From Bacilli bacterium (GTDB taxonomy: Bacteria > Bacillota > Bacilli > Paenibacillales > NBRC-103111), in assembly GCA_028287395.1 (NCBI GenBank), contig JAQBPR010000093.1:1-64000 (forward strand): a DNA stretch of 64,000 bases. Reading direction: 5' to 3'. Shown here in pieces: positions 7,460 to 16,403 of the stretch. The notes under the pieces were generated by a model that saw only the letters and a list, made by a program, of their open reading frames with translations, was not told the origin of the DNA and did not search any database. Numbering within the stretch: the stretch's first letter is position 1; each line of letters starts with the position of its first letter. A program made the position numbers and the translations under genes.

Positions 7460-8821
7460 TTATTTTTTCTGACCCACTACTTCCCGCCAAGTATAAGTTG
7501 CCGCGCTTTCGGCTAATAGCTTATGTTGAAAAGAATATGAACCGCATTGCACCTTAATTGTTCTATCCACAGTCAAACGATTGGAAATGATCAGCACTTG
7601 CGATCCGTCTAAATTTTGAAAAGCAACCGTTTCCAGATCATCCTCAAACGTGTTCGAATCGATTCTAAAAGCACCCGGAAACACAAATTTACTAATATGT
7701 CCCATGGTGTAATAATCTAAATTATAGATTATCTCGCCACTCTCTCTGTTGACTTTCAACAAACCGCGGCATGTGCTTTTACTCAACACGGTGGGACCAT
7801 TATGCTCATCCAAGGCGATATTCCACCAAATAACCGATTTCGCCCAATTTCTTGTACTGCGAATCAAGTCTTTCATCTGATTCATAAAGCCATCATGAAA
7901 AGCTGGAATCCACTCTCCTCCCGAAGCTTCCGTAAACCATATATCCTTATCCGGAAACTCATCATGAATTTCCGTCATAGCTGCAGAGTTGCCTCCATAG
8001 CAATGCCATGCCGAACCAGCAATATATGGACTCGCTTTAGCGTCATTCAATACATGTCGGGTATAATCCAATACATCCCAATTATGATCGTAACAAATGA
8101 TTTTGGCATGAACATTATTAAGCTCAAAAGCTGGTCCCAAATACTCTCCAATGAAACGAATTTGTTCATCTGCACGCATAATCATGCCAGGATACTCTTT
8201 GGGCTCATAACCAGGTTCATTTTGAATAGTTACGGCATAAATCGGAATACCTTCTTGTTCATAAGCTTGAATAAATTTCACGAAATATTGGGCATAAACA
8301 GCATAATATTCCGGTTTTAAAGTTCCGCCAATCATATGATCCGAGGTTTTCATCCATCCCGGCGGACTCCATGGTGAAATCATAATTTTGATTTTCGGAT
8401 TAAGCTTCAACGCCTCTTTAATCGCTGGGATCGTATATTCTAAATCGTGAGAAATGGAAAAATGCTTTAGTTCCTCGTCCGTTTCTCCGGGCGGCATATC
8501 ATCGTTACTATAAATAAACGCATTAAAATCGCAAGCCCCGATTGGCTGCCGCAAAAATGTCATGCCAATTCCATCCACTGGGTCAAATAATTTTATCATG
8601 GCTTCAGTTCGTGCAGATGCAGCGAGCTGTTTAAACATCAACCAAGCGGAAGCATCCGTGAAGGATGCGCCAAAGCCGTCCATTTGTTGATACATTTTAT
8701 TATTATCAATATGTATCGTGAAAGGATCGGTTTCCTTCTCTCCAATAAATTCGCTGGATTCACATGGTTGCAAAAGCTTGCTTTGATCGACTGTCGTTAC
8801 CCAAACTTGAACATGTTGCAA
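7460..8821 (-). CDS. GH30-family glycoside hydrolase (cytoplasmic)
   Basis: 453 residues with the GH30 (beta/alpha)8 fold: QQMDGFGASFTDASAW near 45 and ISPWSPPGWMKTS near 148 are typical. The likely acid/base is Glu202 in TIQNEP and the nucleophile Glu298 in WFTEASGG. The family covers beta-glucosidase/glucosylceramidase, beta-1,6-glucanase and xylanase activities, so the substrate is not fixed. There is no signal peptide, so it should act on imported oligosaccharides. The first codon is TTG at 8821 with GAAGGGG 8 nt upstream; no ATG is close by. It is the last gene of the operon, separated from the binding protein by a hairpin. Confidence 0.85.
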   Translation of the reverse strand: MQHVQVWVTTVDQSKLLQPCESSEFIGEKETDPFTIHIDNNKMYQQMDGFGASFTDASAWLMFKQLAASARTEAMIKLFDPVDGIGMTFLRQPIGACDFNAFIYSNDDMPPGETDEELKHFSISHDLEYTIPAIKEALKLNPKIKIMISPWSPPGWMKTSDHMIGGTLKPEYYAVYAQYFVKFIQAYEQEGIPIYAVTIQNEPGYEPKEYPGMIMRADEQIRFIGEYLGPAFELNNVHAKIICYDHNWDVLDYTRHVLNDAKASPYIAGSAWHCYGGNSAAMTEIHDEFPDKDIWFTEASGGEWIPAFHDGFMNQMKDLIRSTRNWAKSVIWWNIALDEHNGPTVLSKSTCRGLLKVNRESGEIIYNLDYYTMGHISKFVFPGAFRIDSNTFEDDLETVAFQNLDGSQVLIISNRLTVDRTIKVQCGSYSFQHKLLAESAATYTWREVVGQKK

Positions 8822-8849
8822 AAAACCAGCCCCTTCAAGTGATAAAAAT

Positions 8850-8904
8850 CAGGGAATGATTCGTTCGCCATAATAACTAAACTTCGGCGCTCTCACATTC
8901 CCTG
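8850..8904 (-). other. Intra-operon hairpin between binding protein and GH30 genes
   Basis: A perfect 9-bp inverted repeat (CAGGGAATG / CATTCCCTG) with a nested GCGCC/GGCG stem spans most of the 91-bp gap, followed on the minus strand by ATTTTTAT. It may stabilise the upstream binding-protein mRNA or act as a partial terminator, as is common after solute-binding genes. Confidence 0.6.
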
Positions 8905-8912
8905 TTCGAAAA

Positions 8913-10493
8913 CTATTTAATTCCTTTTTCGTCGAAATAAGCGATAGATTCTTTCTTCACATAGTCCATCAGCTTATCAATACCCGCCGCTTTTAACTTT
9001 TCCTGATAGGTTTTAATTGAAGCGTCAACATCCTTAACTAATCCCATCATTAATGGTCTTCCGTACTGTTCAATCACTGTGTTTACTGCGGCTTGTTCAG
9101 CTTTTACCGGCTCGTAATCAAGTATAATTGGATCGAAAATATTAGGCTGCGTTTCTGCAATAAATTCTTTTTTCAATATTTCTTCACCCGGCCATGCGCC
9201 TTCTTGCGTCTTCATGTTCGGTTCATATCTCCAGCCCCATGAAGCAATACCGATTTTGATATTGTCATTTTTAGGATCTTGTCCTTTAGCTGGAACAATA
9301 ATATGCTTGCCGTCATCAGCCATATCATAATGAAGACCTTTCATCCCATAAGTCATCAAATCGAAGTATGCAGGGTCGTTTCTAAGCTTATCCAACACCA
9401 TTAGTGAACGTTCAGCATGCGCTGCACTTTTCGGAATCGCCATCCCATTGTTAATGGATAAGTTAGGAACAGCATAGTTATGAAATCTGGTGAACGGGAA
9501 ATAGCCTAGTTCAATTTTGGCATCTTTAACTTTCGAATCGTTAAAATATGAGCCCGCGCCCGCTGGATTACGCCAGTAAACAGCGCTTTGTCCCACTTTA
9601 AGCAGATCTCCGGATTCTGTTTTTGAAGCTAATGTACTCTTTGACCAATAGCCTTTATCGGCCCAAACCTTCATCTTCTTAACCCAATCCGCATATTCCG
9701 GTGTAAAAGGGTAAGCTACAATATCACGAGGCGTTTTATACGATTTAGCTACGACAATGTTTTTGCTATCTCCGCCAATCGTTTGATAATCAGAGCTTGT
9801 CAAAAAGAGGCCATTTATTTCATTAAAAGCATTTCCGTTAATTGGGGTCACACCTGGCATGCCTTTTTTCACACCATCCAGATAGGCTTCAATCGATGCC
9901 ATATCTTTAATTTCCGGTAAGTTCAACGTTTTTCTCCAGTCTTCTCTATAAACCCAACCAACTGGTGTATATTCAGGGTACGTACTTGGTACAGCGAAGA
10001 TTTTACCTCCTACTGTGACGTCGCTCCAATCCTGCTTCGGAACGGTTTTCAATGTTATCGGTGCATTTTTCTCCAGTAAATTTGTCAGATCGAGGAATGC
10101 TCCTTGTTTAGCATATTGATAAAATTTCGCCCAACTGGATGCAAAAATCATATCGATTTTTTCCCCGGATGTTAAAAGAAGATTATACTTTGTTTCCCAT
10201 TGATCCCAAGTGGTGAAGTTTAATTTCACCGTCGTATTTAAATCTTTTTCCAGCATCTTATTCCATTCTGCAAGAACTTTTGGCGTATCCTTGTCTGCTT
10301 CACCTACTAAATACCAATTCAATTCCACTTTCTCTGACGTATCTGGTCCTTTGACAGCCGCATCACTTGCTGCAGGTGCCTTTGTTCCCTCTGGCGACGT
10401 TGTTGAAGCGACTTGAGTTTTGCTGCTACATGCAGACACAAGCAGCACTACGGCTACGAGTAGAACGAACATGCGGGAAAAATTTTTACTCAT
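8913..10493 (-). CDS. Sugar ABC transporter substrate-binding lipoprotein (LplA/YtcQ type)
   Basis: 526-residue extracytoplasmic lipoprotein. A hydrophobic signal of about 20 residues ends in the lipobox VSAC (Cys22). Family features are the long type I solute-binding fold with the WRNPAGAGSYF and INNGMAIPKSAAHAERSL segments. This class brings oligosaccharides to two-permease importers that lack their own ATPase. AAAGGAGG lies 9 nt before the ATG. It follows the two permease genes in the same operon. The substrate is unknown; the flanking GH30 and GH35-like enzymes suggest a beta-linked oligosaccharide. Confidence 0.92.
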   Translation of the reverse strand: MSKNFSRMFVLLVAVVLLVSACSSKTQVASTTSPEGTKAPAASDAAVKGPDTSEKVELNWYLVGEADKDTPKVLAEWNKMLEKDLNTTVKLNFTTWDQWETKYNLLLTSGEKIDMIFASSWAKFYQYAKQGAFLDLTNLLEKNAPITLKTVPKQDWSDVTVGGKIFAVPSTYPEYTPVGWVYREDWRKTLNLPEIKDMASIEAYLDGVKKGMPGVTPINGNAFNEINGLFLTSSDYQTIGGDSKNIVVAKSYKTPRDIVAYPFTPEYADWVKKMKVWADKGYWSKSTLASKTESGDLLKVGQSAVYWRNPAGAGSYFNDSKVKDAKIELGYFPFTRFHNYAVPNLSINNGMAIPKSAAHAERSLMVLDKLRNDPAYFDLMTYGMKGLHYDMADDGKHIIVPAKGQDPKNDNIKIGIASWGWRYEPNMKTQEGAWPGEEILKKEFIAETQPNIFDPIILDYEPVKAEQAAVNTVIEQYGRPLMMGLVKDVDASIKTYQEKLKAAGIDKLMDYVKKESIAYFDEKGIK

Positions 10494-10543
10494 GCTTAAT
10501 CCTCCTTTTATAATGTGTTTATATGTTAGCCGGATAACCGGTT

Positions 10544-11431
10544 CTAACCTTTCACTGCGCCTACCGTTAACCCCTGAACAAAATATTTCTGTACGAAAGG
10601 ATAAAGAAATATAATCGGACCGGTAGCGATGATGGCGACGGCCATCTTCAACGTTTGTGTGGGTGGTACTACATTCTGCGAAACACTATAAGCGGCATTT
10701 GTCTTCAGTACTTCGGCGGCTGCCAAAACCTTGTATAACAAATACTGAAGCGGAAATTTGGAAGCGGTCGTCATGAAAATATTGGCCGAAAACCAATCAT
10801 TCCAATAACTCAGAGCAAGAAATAAGCCAATCGTTGCGAGTCCGGGTGTAGCCAGTGGAATAATAATTCGCGCGTAAATTTTAAAATCGCCCGCCCCGTC
10901 AATTCTTGATGATTCAATAATGGAATCTGGAATCGATTTCATAAAGTTCTTCATCAAAATAATATTCCATGCAGTCACCAGCAGCGGGAGAAGCATAGCC
11001 AGATAATTGTCTTTTAAATGCAAATATTTGACCATTAGGATATACCAAGGAATCAGTCCACCGCTGAATAAAGTGGTGAAATAGATAAAGAAAGCAAGTC
11101 GATTTCTATATTTGAAATCCGTTCGTGCCAGCACATAACCGGCCATTGAGGTAATGAACAGCCCGAGAATTGCCCCGGTAGCTGTGATTCCAATCGTTAC
11201 GGCATAAGCCCTATAGATTTGTTCAGGATAGTTGAATATCGCCTTGTAAGCTTCAAAAGAAACTATTTTAGGCCATAATTTGAATCCTTCGGTAACAACC
11301 TCATTTTCGGAAGAAATCGATCCAGAAAAGATTAACCAGAATGGGATTAGGCAAAAAATCGAGAAAAATGTGATGATTGAATACGCTATCATTTGAAACC
11401 ATACCATGGAAGCCTCTATTTTTATTTTCAT
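10544..11431 (-). CDS. Carbohydrate ABC transporter permease (YtcP type)
   Basis: 295-residue inner-membrane permease with about six helices. The cytoplasmic EAA-type coupling motif is seen as ESSRIDGAGDFKIYARI near 178, with IPLATPG after it, typical of MalG-like permeases. The C-terminus FVQKYFVQGLTVGAVKG is the characteristic end of this family. It is paired with the LplB-type permease 13 bp upstream. No ATP-binding gene is in the operon; family members usually use a shared MsmX-type ATPase encoded elsewhere. Confidence 0.93.
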   Translation of the reverse strand: MKIKIEASMVWFQMIAYSIITFFSIFCLIPFWLIFSGSISSENEVVTEGFKLWPKIVSFEAYKAIFNYPEQIYRAYAVTIGITATGAILGLFITSMAGYVLARTDFKYRNRLAFFIYFTTLFSGGLIPWYILMVKYLHLKDNYLAMLLPLLVTAWNIILMKNFMKSIPDSIIESSRIDGAGDFKIYARIIIPLATPGLATIGLFLALSYWNDWFSANIFMTTASKFPLQYLLYKVLAAAEVLKTNAAYSVSQNVVPPTQTLKMAVAIIATGPIIFLYPFVQKYFVQGLTVGAVKG

Positions 11432-11443
11432 TCCTTCCGCCTC

Positions 11444-12361
11444 CTAAAATAATGCATATTCTTCATTGAACCTTTTGACAATGTAGTTGACTGTCATCAC
11501 AAGCAAGAAGCCAAAGAATGACTGATACAGCCCTGCCGCGGTTCCCATACCAATATCAAAGTTCACGGTTAAGGAACGAAATACATACGTATCAATAATA
11601 TCCGTCGCATCATACAGCGATCCGTTAGACCCGATGATTTGATAGAATAAATCAAATTGACCTTTCAAGATACCGCCAATGCTAAAGAGGATCAAAAGGA
11701 TAAACGTCGGTTTAAGCAAAGGAATCGTAATATGACGGATTTGTTGAAATATATTCGCACCATCAATTTTGGCGGCTTCATAGTTTTCTTCACTTATACT
11801 CATAATCGACGCCAGGTAGATAATCGTGCCGTACCCTAACCCCTTCCAAACACTGAAGGCTACAATAATGTATTTCCAAGGTGCGGTTTCTAAATAAAAA
11901 TCATACGGCTGCATACCAAATTGTTTAAGCAGTGTATCCACAACACCGTTGTCAGAGTTAAATATGTTGAATGCAAACGCGCCAACGAGCACCCACGAAA
12001 TGAAAAATGGTAAAAACATCATCGACTGCGTAGTTCTTTTGAAAATTTTACTAGTGATCTGACTGAGAAAAATCGCACAACCTAGCTGCAATATGTTTCC
12101 TAAAAATATAAATGCCAAGTTAAACAAAACAGTGTTTTTTGTAATGTTCCATAGTATGCCTGAATGATATAAAAATTTGAAATTGTCCATTCCGATAAAA
12201 TCACTTCCGAACAAGCCCTTATCAAAGCTAAATTTCGTAAATGCAAAGTAAATTCCTACCATTGGTACATAACTGAATAAAATGAAAAACAACAACGTTG
12301 GCGAAATCATCAGGAATAAAACTTTGTTTCGCTTCAATTCATGAAGGAATCCTTTTTTCAT
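11444..12361 (-). CDS. Polysaccharide ABC transporter permease (LplB type)
   Basis: 305-residue membrane protein, MalF-like partner of the next permease. The EAA motif is EAAKIDGANIFQQIRHI near 208 followed by IPLLKPT. The C-terminus NEEYALF is usual for LplB permeases. Hydrophobic segments are visible near 15-38, 75-100, 115-135, 165-185, 220-240 and 270-292. Gaps to both neighbours are short, so it is co-transcribed with the GH35-like gene upstream and the second permease downstream. Confidence 0.92.
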   Translation of the reverse strand: MKKGFLHELKRNKVLFLMISPTLLFFILFSYVPMVGIYFAFTKFSFDKGLFGSDFIGMDNFKFLYHSGILWNITKNTVLFNLAFIFLGNILQLGCAIFLSQITSKIFKRTTQSMMFLPFFISWVLVGAFAFNIFNSDNGVVDTLLKQFGMQPYDFYLETAPWKYIIVAFSVWKGLGYGTIIYLASIMSISEENYEAAKIDGANIFQQIRHITIPLLKPTFILLILFSIGGILKGQFDLFYQIIGSNGSLYDATDIIDTYVFRSLTVNFDIGMGTAAGLYQSFFGFLLVMTVNYIVKRFNEEYALF

Positions 12362-12383
12362 AGCGATTGAAACACCCCTTTCC

Positions 12384-14612
12384 TTAAACTTTTAAACTTA
12401 AGAACAAGCGATTCGGAACCACATAATGCGCCGTTTTTCTTCCGTTCTCCTCAGTCCAATTGAGGATCAATTCATCATCTGGACTTGCCGCTTCAAAAAT
12501 GGGGATTCCGCCTTCAAAACGGAAAAATAAATCGCAGGCTTGCTCGGCCTTTAACATTTGCTTTCCATCTGATATATAAGGGGCTTCAGCGGATTGTTCC
12601 AATTCATGTATCCCTTTAATTACCCCAGCAGAGATTAAACCATTTTCCATGCGTATAATACAACTGGATTTGACAGGAAGACGAACTTGAATGCTTGTTT
12701 GCAAGTACTGTATATTGTAATTTTTAACTTGATCATCTAACCCAAGAACAAAAACAAATTGTACATTTTTATGCGGATGACTATGAATCCATACCTGTGC
12801 ATCCGAGCGAATAAGAAAACTAGCAGGCAAATGTTCTTCCAATAACGATATAAATTTTTTTGATGCTTCAGCTGCAGCAAATAAGTTATCACTTGTATAG
12901 AGCACTTTGCCTTTGCCGTAAAGATATTCCCCATCTGTTGGCTCTAAACCGCCAAATATTTCTTCGCGTAAATAAGTACAGGGCTCAAAGTTTTCATTTA
13001 AAGCAGGCACATCGTGTGTCAGATTTAAAATCCCCCCGCTTTTCACATAACGAACCAGATTACGCTGTGTTTTTTCATCCATAAAAAATCCGCCTACTAG
13101 GACTAACATAGGATGTTTATCCACAGGAACATCAGACTCCGCTATATTGACCATGGAATAATCAATGTTATATTGGCGAGCTATATTTTGAAAATGATCG
13201 AATCCGTTTCGTCCAGCATAAACAGATTTTTTTCCAAGGGATTTAATTTCTGATTCTAGCCCCCAACAGCCTAACTGAGAGTAACCATTATAAATCCCCC
13301 AGGTAAGCGGAGCAGAGGAAGCGCTCTCCATCAATTCACTGCCAAAATCGAGAAAGAAGCGATTTAACAGCTTTAATGAAAAATATTTATCAGTTAGCTC
13401 GCCCTGCTCTGTAATGGGAGAACAGTCTGGATATGGTTTTTGCTGAAGCGTATCAATATTATCATCCCACTGATCTGTGGCAACACCTGTGTAGATGTTA
13501 TATCCAGTCGCGCCAGCGGCAACAGCCATAATCGTTTGGAAAAACGGTATCGCCGTATATTTGTAACGAGAGTCATAGAGCTTAGAAAAACCCCAGTTTT
13601 CTTCTAGATTTGGCCCTCTTCCGCGTTTAGTTAGCAATAAATAACGGTTAAAAGCAGAGGTATCGTGCGATACAACTCCAATCCAATTGGTAAAACCATA
13701 GTTTTGGTTTGTAAACTTTTCAATTTCAAGTCGATTTAACCAATCATCATAGCCTTGTTCCCTATCATGTGGCGGATTAAGATTTAAAATATAGGGAAGG
13801 TCTGATTTGATAAAATTTCCCCAATGAGAATATAAATAGGACATATAATAGCTTTGATATTCCGCCCAATCTTTATACAATAAAACTTCCGCTAAATTTG
13901 AAATCGATTTCATTTCTGAAACGGGTAAAACGTTAAAAAAACTTTTTAATTTAGTACCGTGTAATCTATTATATTCTGCAATAGTCTCATATTTTTCTTC
14001 AAGGAACTGCTGATACATTTTAATGGAAGTCACGGAATAATCGTAATCGGTCACGACATGCTGCGCATCAGAATAAATACCTTCATTCAAAATCTGAAGG
14101 GCGATAATCGGTCCTTGTGGATATTGATTAGGCTGGATTAATTCACGATCGACAAGCTCAAACCATTCTTGTATCCATTTGTTATATTGGGGATCTGTAG
14201 GTGAAGGCAAGACTTTATGCCATTTGCGCTGTTCCCCGCTTGCATTTAACATTGGATCTATACTTTCATTATATTCCGGACTTACAAAATCGGGTAATCC
14301 GCCAAAATCGGTTTCTGCATGAACAAATGGACCTGGTTTAAGCAGTACTGACAATCCTTTTTCCCGACATAATTTGATAAAAAGCTTGACATTCTTGTTG
14401 GGGGATAAAACTCCTTCAAAATCAATGATATCTCCCACATGATGATGACGCCAAGGGACATAGAAGCTGATCACGTTGATATGACATCTTTTTAATCGTT
14501 CTAAACGATCGGCCCAATTTTCAACTGAATCGCGATAGTAAGGATAATCTGCGGTAAGAAGAAACTGCGGTTTTTCTTGTACATACAAAATTCCATTTTC
14601 CATTCGAATCAT
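12384..14612 (-). CDS. GH35-like glycoside hydrolase, first gene of the glycan operon
   Basis: 742 residues. The N-terminal half resembles GH35 beta-galactosidases: a strand-helix start with INVISFYVPWRHH near 50, KPGPFVHAETDFGGLPDF near 95 (compare GPYICAEWDFGGLP), and an acid/base candidate in LQILNEGIY near 170. The C-terminal half carries a class I glutamine-amidotransferase-like segment near 480-570, as in some large beta-galactosidases, and then a beta-rich tail. There is no signal peptide, so it acts in the cytoplasm. GGGGGC sits 1 nt from an ATG at 14618 but 7 nt from the ATG at 14612, so the latter is chosen. Activity on galactosides is inferred from the fold only. Confidence 0.78.
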   Translation of the reverse strand: MIRMENGILYVQEKPQFLLTADYPYYRDSVENWADRLERLKRCHINVISFYVPWRHHHVGDIIDFEGVLSPNKNVKLFIKLCREKGLSVLLKPGPFVHAETDFGGLPDFVSPEYNESIDPMLNASGEQRKWHKVLPSPTDPQYNKWIQEWFELVDRELIQPNQYPQGPIIALQILNEGIYSDAQHVVTDYDYSVTSIKMYQQFLEEKYETIAEYNRLHGTKLKSFFNVLPVSEMKSISNLAEVLLYKDWAEYQSYYMSYLYSHWGNFIKSDLPYILNLNPPHDREQGYDDWLNRLEIEKFTNQNYGFTNWIGVVSHDTSAFNRYLLLTKRGRGPNLEENWGFSKLYDSRYKYTAIPFFQTIMAVAAGATGYNIYTGVATDQWDDNIDTLQQKPYPDCSPITEQGELTDKYFSLKLLNRFFLDFGSELMESASSAPLTWGIYNGYSQLGCWGLESEIKSLGKKSVYAGRNGFDHFQNIARQYNIDYSMVNIAESDVPVDKHPMLVLVGGFFMDEKTQRNLVRYVKSGGILNLTHDVPALNENFEPCTYLREEIFGGLEPTDGEYLYGKGKVLYTSDNLFAAAEASKKFISLLEEHLPASFLIRSDAQVWIHSHPHKNVQFVFVLGLDDQVKNYNIQYLQTSIQVRLPVKSSCIIRMENGLISAGVIKGIHELEQSAEAPYISDGKQMLKAEQACDLFFRFEGGIPIFEAASPDDELILNWTEENGRKTAHYVVPNRLFLSLKV

Positions 14613-14683
14613 AAACATGCCCCCAATTGAACTTTCTCAAGCTGTCAATTTTATTAATGTACTGCAATGGTTAAATAAGAATT

Positions 14684-14712
14684 AGCATACTATAAAATGA
14701 AATCGATTTCAA
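14684..14712 (-). promoter_or_regulatory. Promoter of the glycan operon with overlapping operator/cre
   Basis: Minus strand: -35 TTGAAA at 14712-14707, 17-bp spacer, -10 TATGCT at 14689-14684. The 14-bp perfect palindrome TGAAATCGATTTCA at 14698-14711 overlaps the -35 and the spacer, so binding would block transcription. The palindrome fits a LacI-family operator for the adjacent regulator and also the CcpA cre consensus TGWAANCGNTNWCA. Confidence 0.75.
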
Positions 14713-14722
14713 TAACTATTTT

Positions 14723-15730
14723 TTAGATATAGAAGTCGGATGACTGCCGAATAATTAATTTGGAATCCACATTGAAAATACGTTGATTCGAGAACTCATC
14801 ATCGTTCATTTGGTCGATTAATTTTTCCGCTATTAACGCACCCATCGTGTATTTAGGCTGATTTACTGTACTTAAAGACGGTCTAATATATTTACATATT
14901 CTATCGTTATCCACCCCGACAATCGCAAGCTGTTCCGGCATTTGCATCCCTAGTTCTTGACAAGCCTTGTAGATTCCCAACGCCATTTCATCATTTGCAG
15001 CGTATATCGCGGAAAATGGTTGCTTTCTGCTGAAAAGTCGTTTAATCGCTTCATAGCCGCCTTCCTCGTTAAAGTTGCCATTCTCGATCAATTCAGGTCG
15101 AAAAGATATTTCTCGGTCTCTTAAAGCTTTAATATAGCCTTCCAAACGCTCGTAGCTATCCACTACATCTGCATATCCACTCATAAAGGCGATTTCCTTA
15201 TGTCCTCGTTCGAGTAAGTGTTCAACGACTTCTTTGGAAAATTTGACGTTATCTGTATAGGCACACGGAATATGGCTATGTTCGATATATCGCCCAATCA
15301 AGCCGATAACATATTTTTTTTCAGCTAGATCAATCAGGACTTGATTTTTCAAATGGGGAGCAACAAAAATCATGCCATCTACTGTACGATTCATAAGCAA
15401 GCTTAAATAATCCTGCTCTTTGTCTTTTTGATTATTGGTATCACAAATAAGCACCTTATATTTGCGTGAATAAGCTATGTTTTCAATCCCTTTTATAATT
15501 TCCGCATTATAGGAAATATTAATATCGGTAACAACGACACCAATCGTCATCGTTTTTTGTGAGCGAAGTTGTTTGGCAGCCGCATTAGGAAAATAACCCA
15601 ATTCCTCGATGGCTTTCATCACCTTCTGTTTGGTTCTCTCTTTGACCAGATTGCTTTCGTTAAATACACGTGATACCGTAGCCGGCGAAACCCCGGCCCT
15701 TTTAGCGACATCAATAATTTTCATATCCAT
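14723..15730 (-). CDS. LacI-family transcriptional regulator of the glycan operon
   Basis: 335 residues. The N-terminal helix-turn-helix (IIDVAKRAGVSPATVSRVFN, residues about 4-24) and hinge helix (NAAAKQLRSQK near 50-60) are classic for LacI. A periplasmic-binding-like sensor domain follows (TIGVVVTDINISYNAEIIKG near 62; AIVGVDNDRICKYIRPSLSTV near 262). It sits upstream of the GH35-like gene on the same strand. Its own promoter has the same operator arrangement as the operon promoter, so autoregulation plus repression of the glycan operon is likely (inference). The ribosome site is weak; ATG at 15730 or 15724 could both serve. Confidence 0.93.
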   Translation of the reverse strand: MDMKIIDVAKRAGVSPATVSRVFNESNLVKERTKQKVMKAIEELGYFPNAAAKQLRSQKTMTIGVVVTDINISYNAEIIKGIENIAYSRKYKVLICDTNNQKDKEQDYLSLLMNRTVDGMIFVAPHLKNQVLIDLAEKKYVIGLIGRYIEHSHIPCAYTDNVKFSKEVVEHLLERGHKEIAFMSGYADVVDSYERLEGYIKALRDREISFRPELIENGNFNEEGGYEAIKRLFSRKQPFSAIYAANDEMALGIYKACQELGMQMPEQLAIVGVDNDRICKYIRPSLSTVNQPKYTMGALIAEKLIDQMNDDEFSNQRIFNVDSKLIIRQSSDFYI

Positions 15731-15764
15731 AGGGAATCATAACAACCTTATTTTTTTTAACTTT

Positions 15765-15793
15765 ATTATACAGTTAAATGAAATCGAATTCAA
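15765..15793 (-). promoter_or_regulatory. Promoter of the LacI-family gene with overlapping operator/cre-like site
   Basis: Minus strand: -35 TTGAAT at 15793-15788, 17-bp spacer, -10 TATAAT at 15770-15765. The near-palindrome TGAATTCGATTTCA (15779-15792) overlaps the -35 in the same register as at the glycan operon promoter; it differs from that palindrome and from cre at one position. Confidence 0.72.
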
Positions 15794-15795
15794 TT

Positions 15796-16291
15796 TTACA
15801 TCACAAAAAAACCGACTATTCGCTTACTATGCACTTTCGCACGAACCTTCGCAGAAAATCGCAGCTGCACATAAATATCACGGAGCAGCATCGGTCGATC
15901 CCATCTTTTATCCTGCTTTTGAAATATTTTCCTCGCATCCCAAGCAGATTGATTTTAGCCTTCTCGGCAACACTGCCCCGCCATGGATTAAAGTCGATCA
16001 GCAGCTGCTGAGTATTCTCTGCTACTCTCCCTTTTTCTGTTCCTACCACCAGCGCACCAACCTTCTCCAGCAGACCGCCGATATCTCGATCATCCATAGC
16101 GGAACGAACACCTTTTAAAGCAATAACTATAGATTGGAGCTTATCCAAGGTTAAAAACTAGCGATGGAGTAAATACTGTTCCATGATTTCAAATCCGCCC
16201 GAAGCACCTCAATAGGAAACGATAGGAATACCCGCTTGATTGATCGTCTCTAAATCTCGATAATTCGACAATGAAAAAAGGATTCGACATA
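15796..16291 (-). pseudogene. Decayed WYL-domain (YafY/DeoR-like) transcriptional regulator
   Basis: Reading the minus strand from about 16291 gives SNYRDLETINQAGIPIVSY, an in-frame TGA, GASGGFEIMEQYLLHR, an in-frame TAG, then FLTLDKLQSIVIALKGV and on to KAKINLL in the same frame. This is the RDLE...AGIP...GGGF core that joins the helix-turn-helix to the middle of YafY/WYL regulators. Past residue KINLL the frame is unrelated, while another frame encodes LRDIYVQLRFSAKVRAKV, like the C-terminal region of the family, ending at a TAA at 15796. So there are two nonsense codons, an internal deletion or frameshift, and loss of the N-terminus. The open 110-codon stretch at 15816-16148 is a remnant, not a gene. 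Confidence 0.78.
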
Positions 16292-16341
16292 GCAGGACAA
16301 TATCCTGCCTAAAAAAATTGCAGAATAACCCAAACAATACC

Positions 16342-16370
16342 TTACGTCAACGTAATGTTTGTGTTACAAT
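16342..16370 (+). promoter_or_regulatory. Promoter and MerR-type operator for the merR-MFS operon
   Basis: The dyad TTACGT-CA-ACGTAA at 16342-16355 lies upstream of a -10 TACAAT at 16365-16370. If TTACGT is taken as the -35, the spacer is 17 bp. Dyads of this form (CTTACGTCAACGTAA) are common operators of MerR-family drug-response regulators. Autoregulation is inferred. Confidence 0.6.
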
Positions 16371-16403
16371 AAAAGGAATTACAAATGAAAGGATGCGGAT
16401 GCA

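Noticed and set aside
7802-8320. 172-codon plus-strand frame opposite GH30
   Set aside because: GH30 catalytic motifs are on the minus strand across this range; no start context on the plus strand.
15609-16118. 169-codon plus-strand frame spanning the lacI start and the gap
   Set aside because: It crosses the LacI helix-turn-helix coding region and the decayed WYL regulator on the opposite strand; no ribosome site or recognisable protein.
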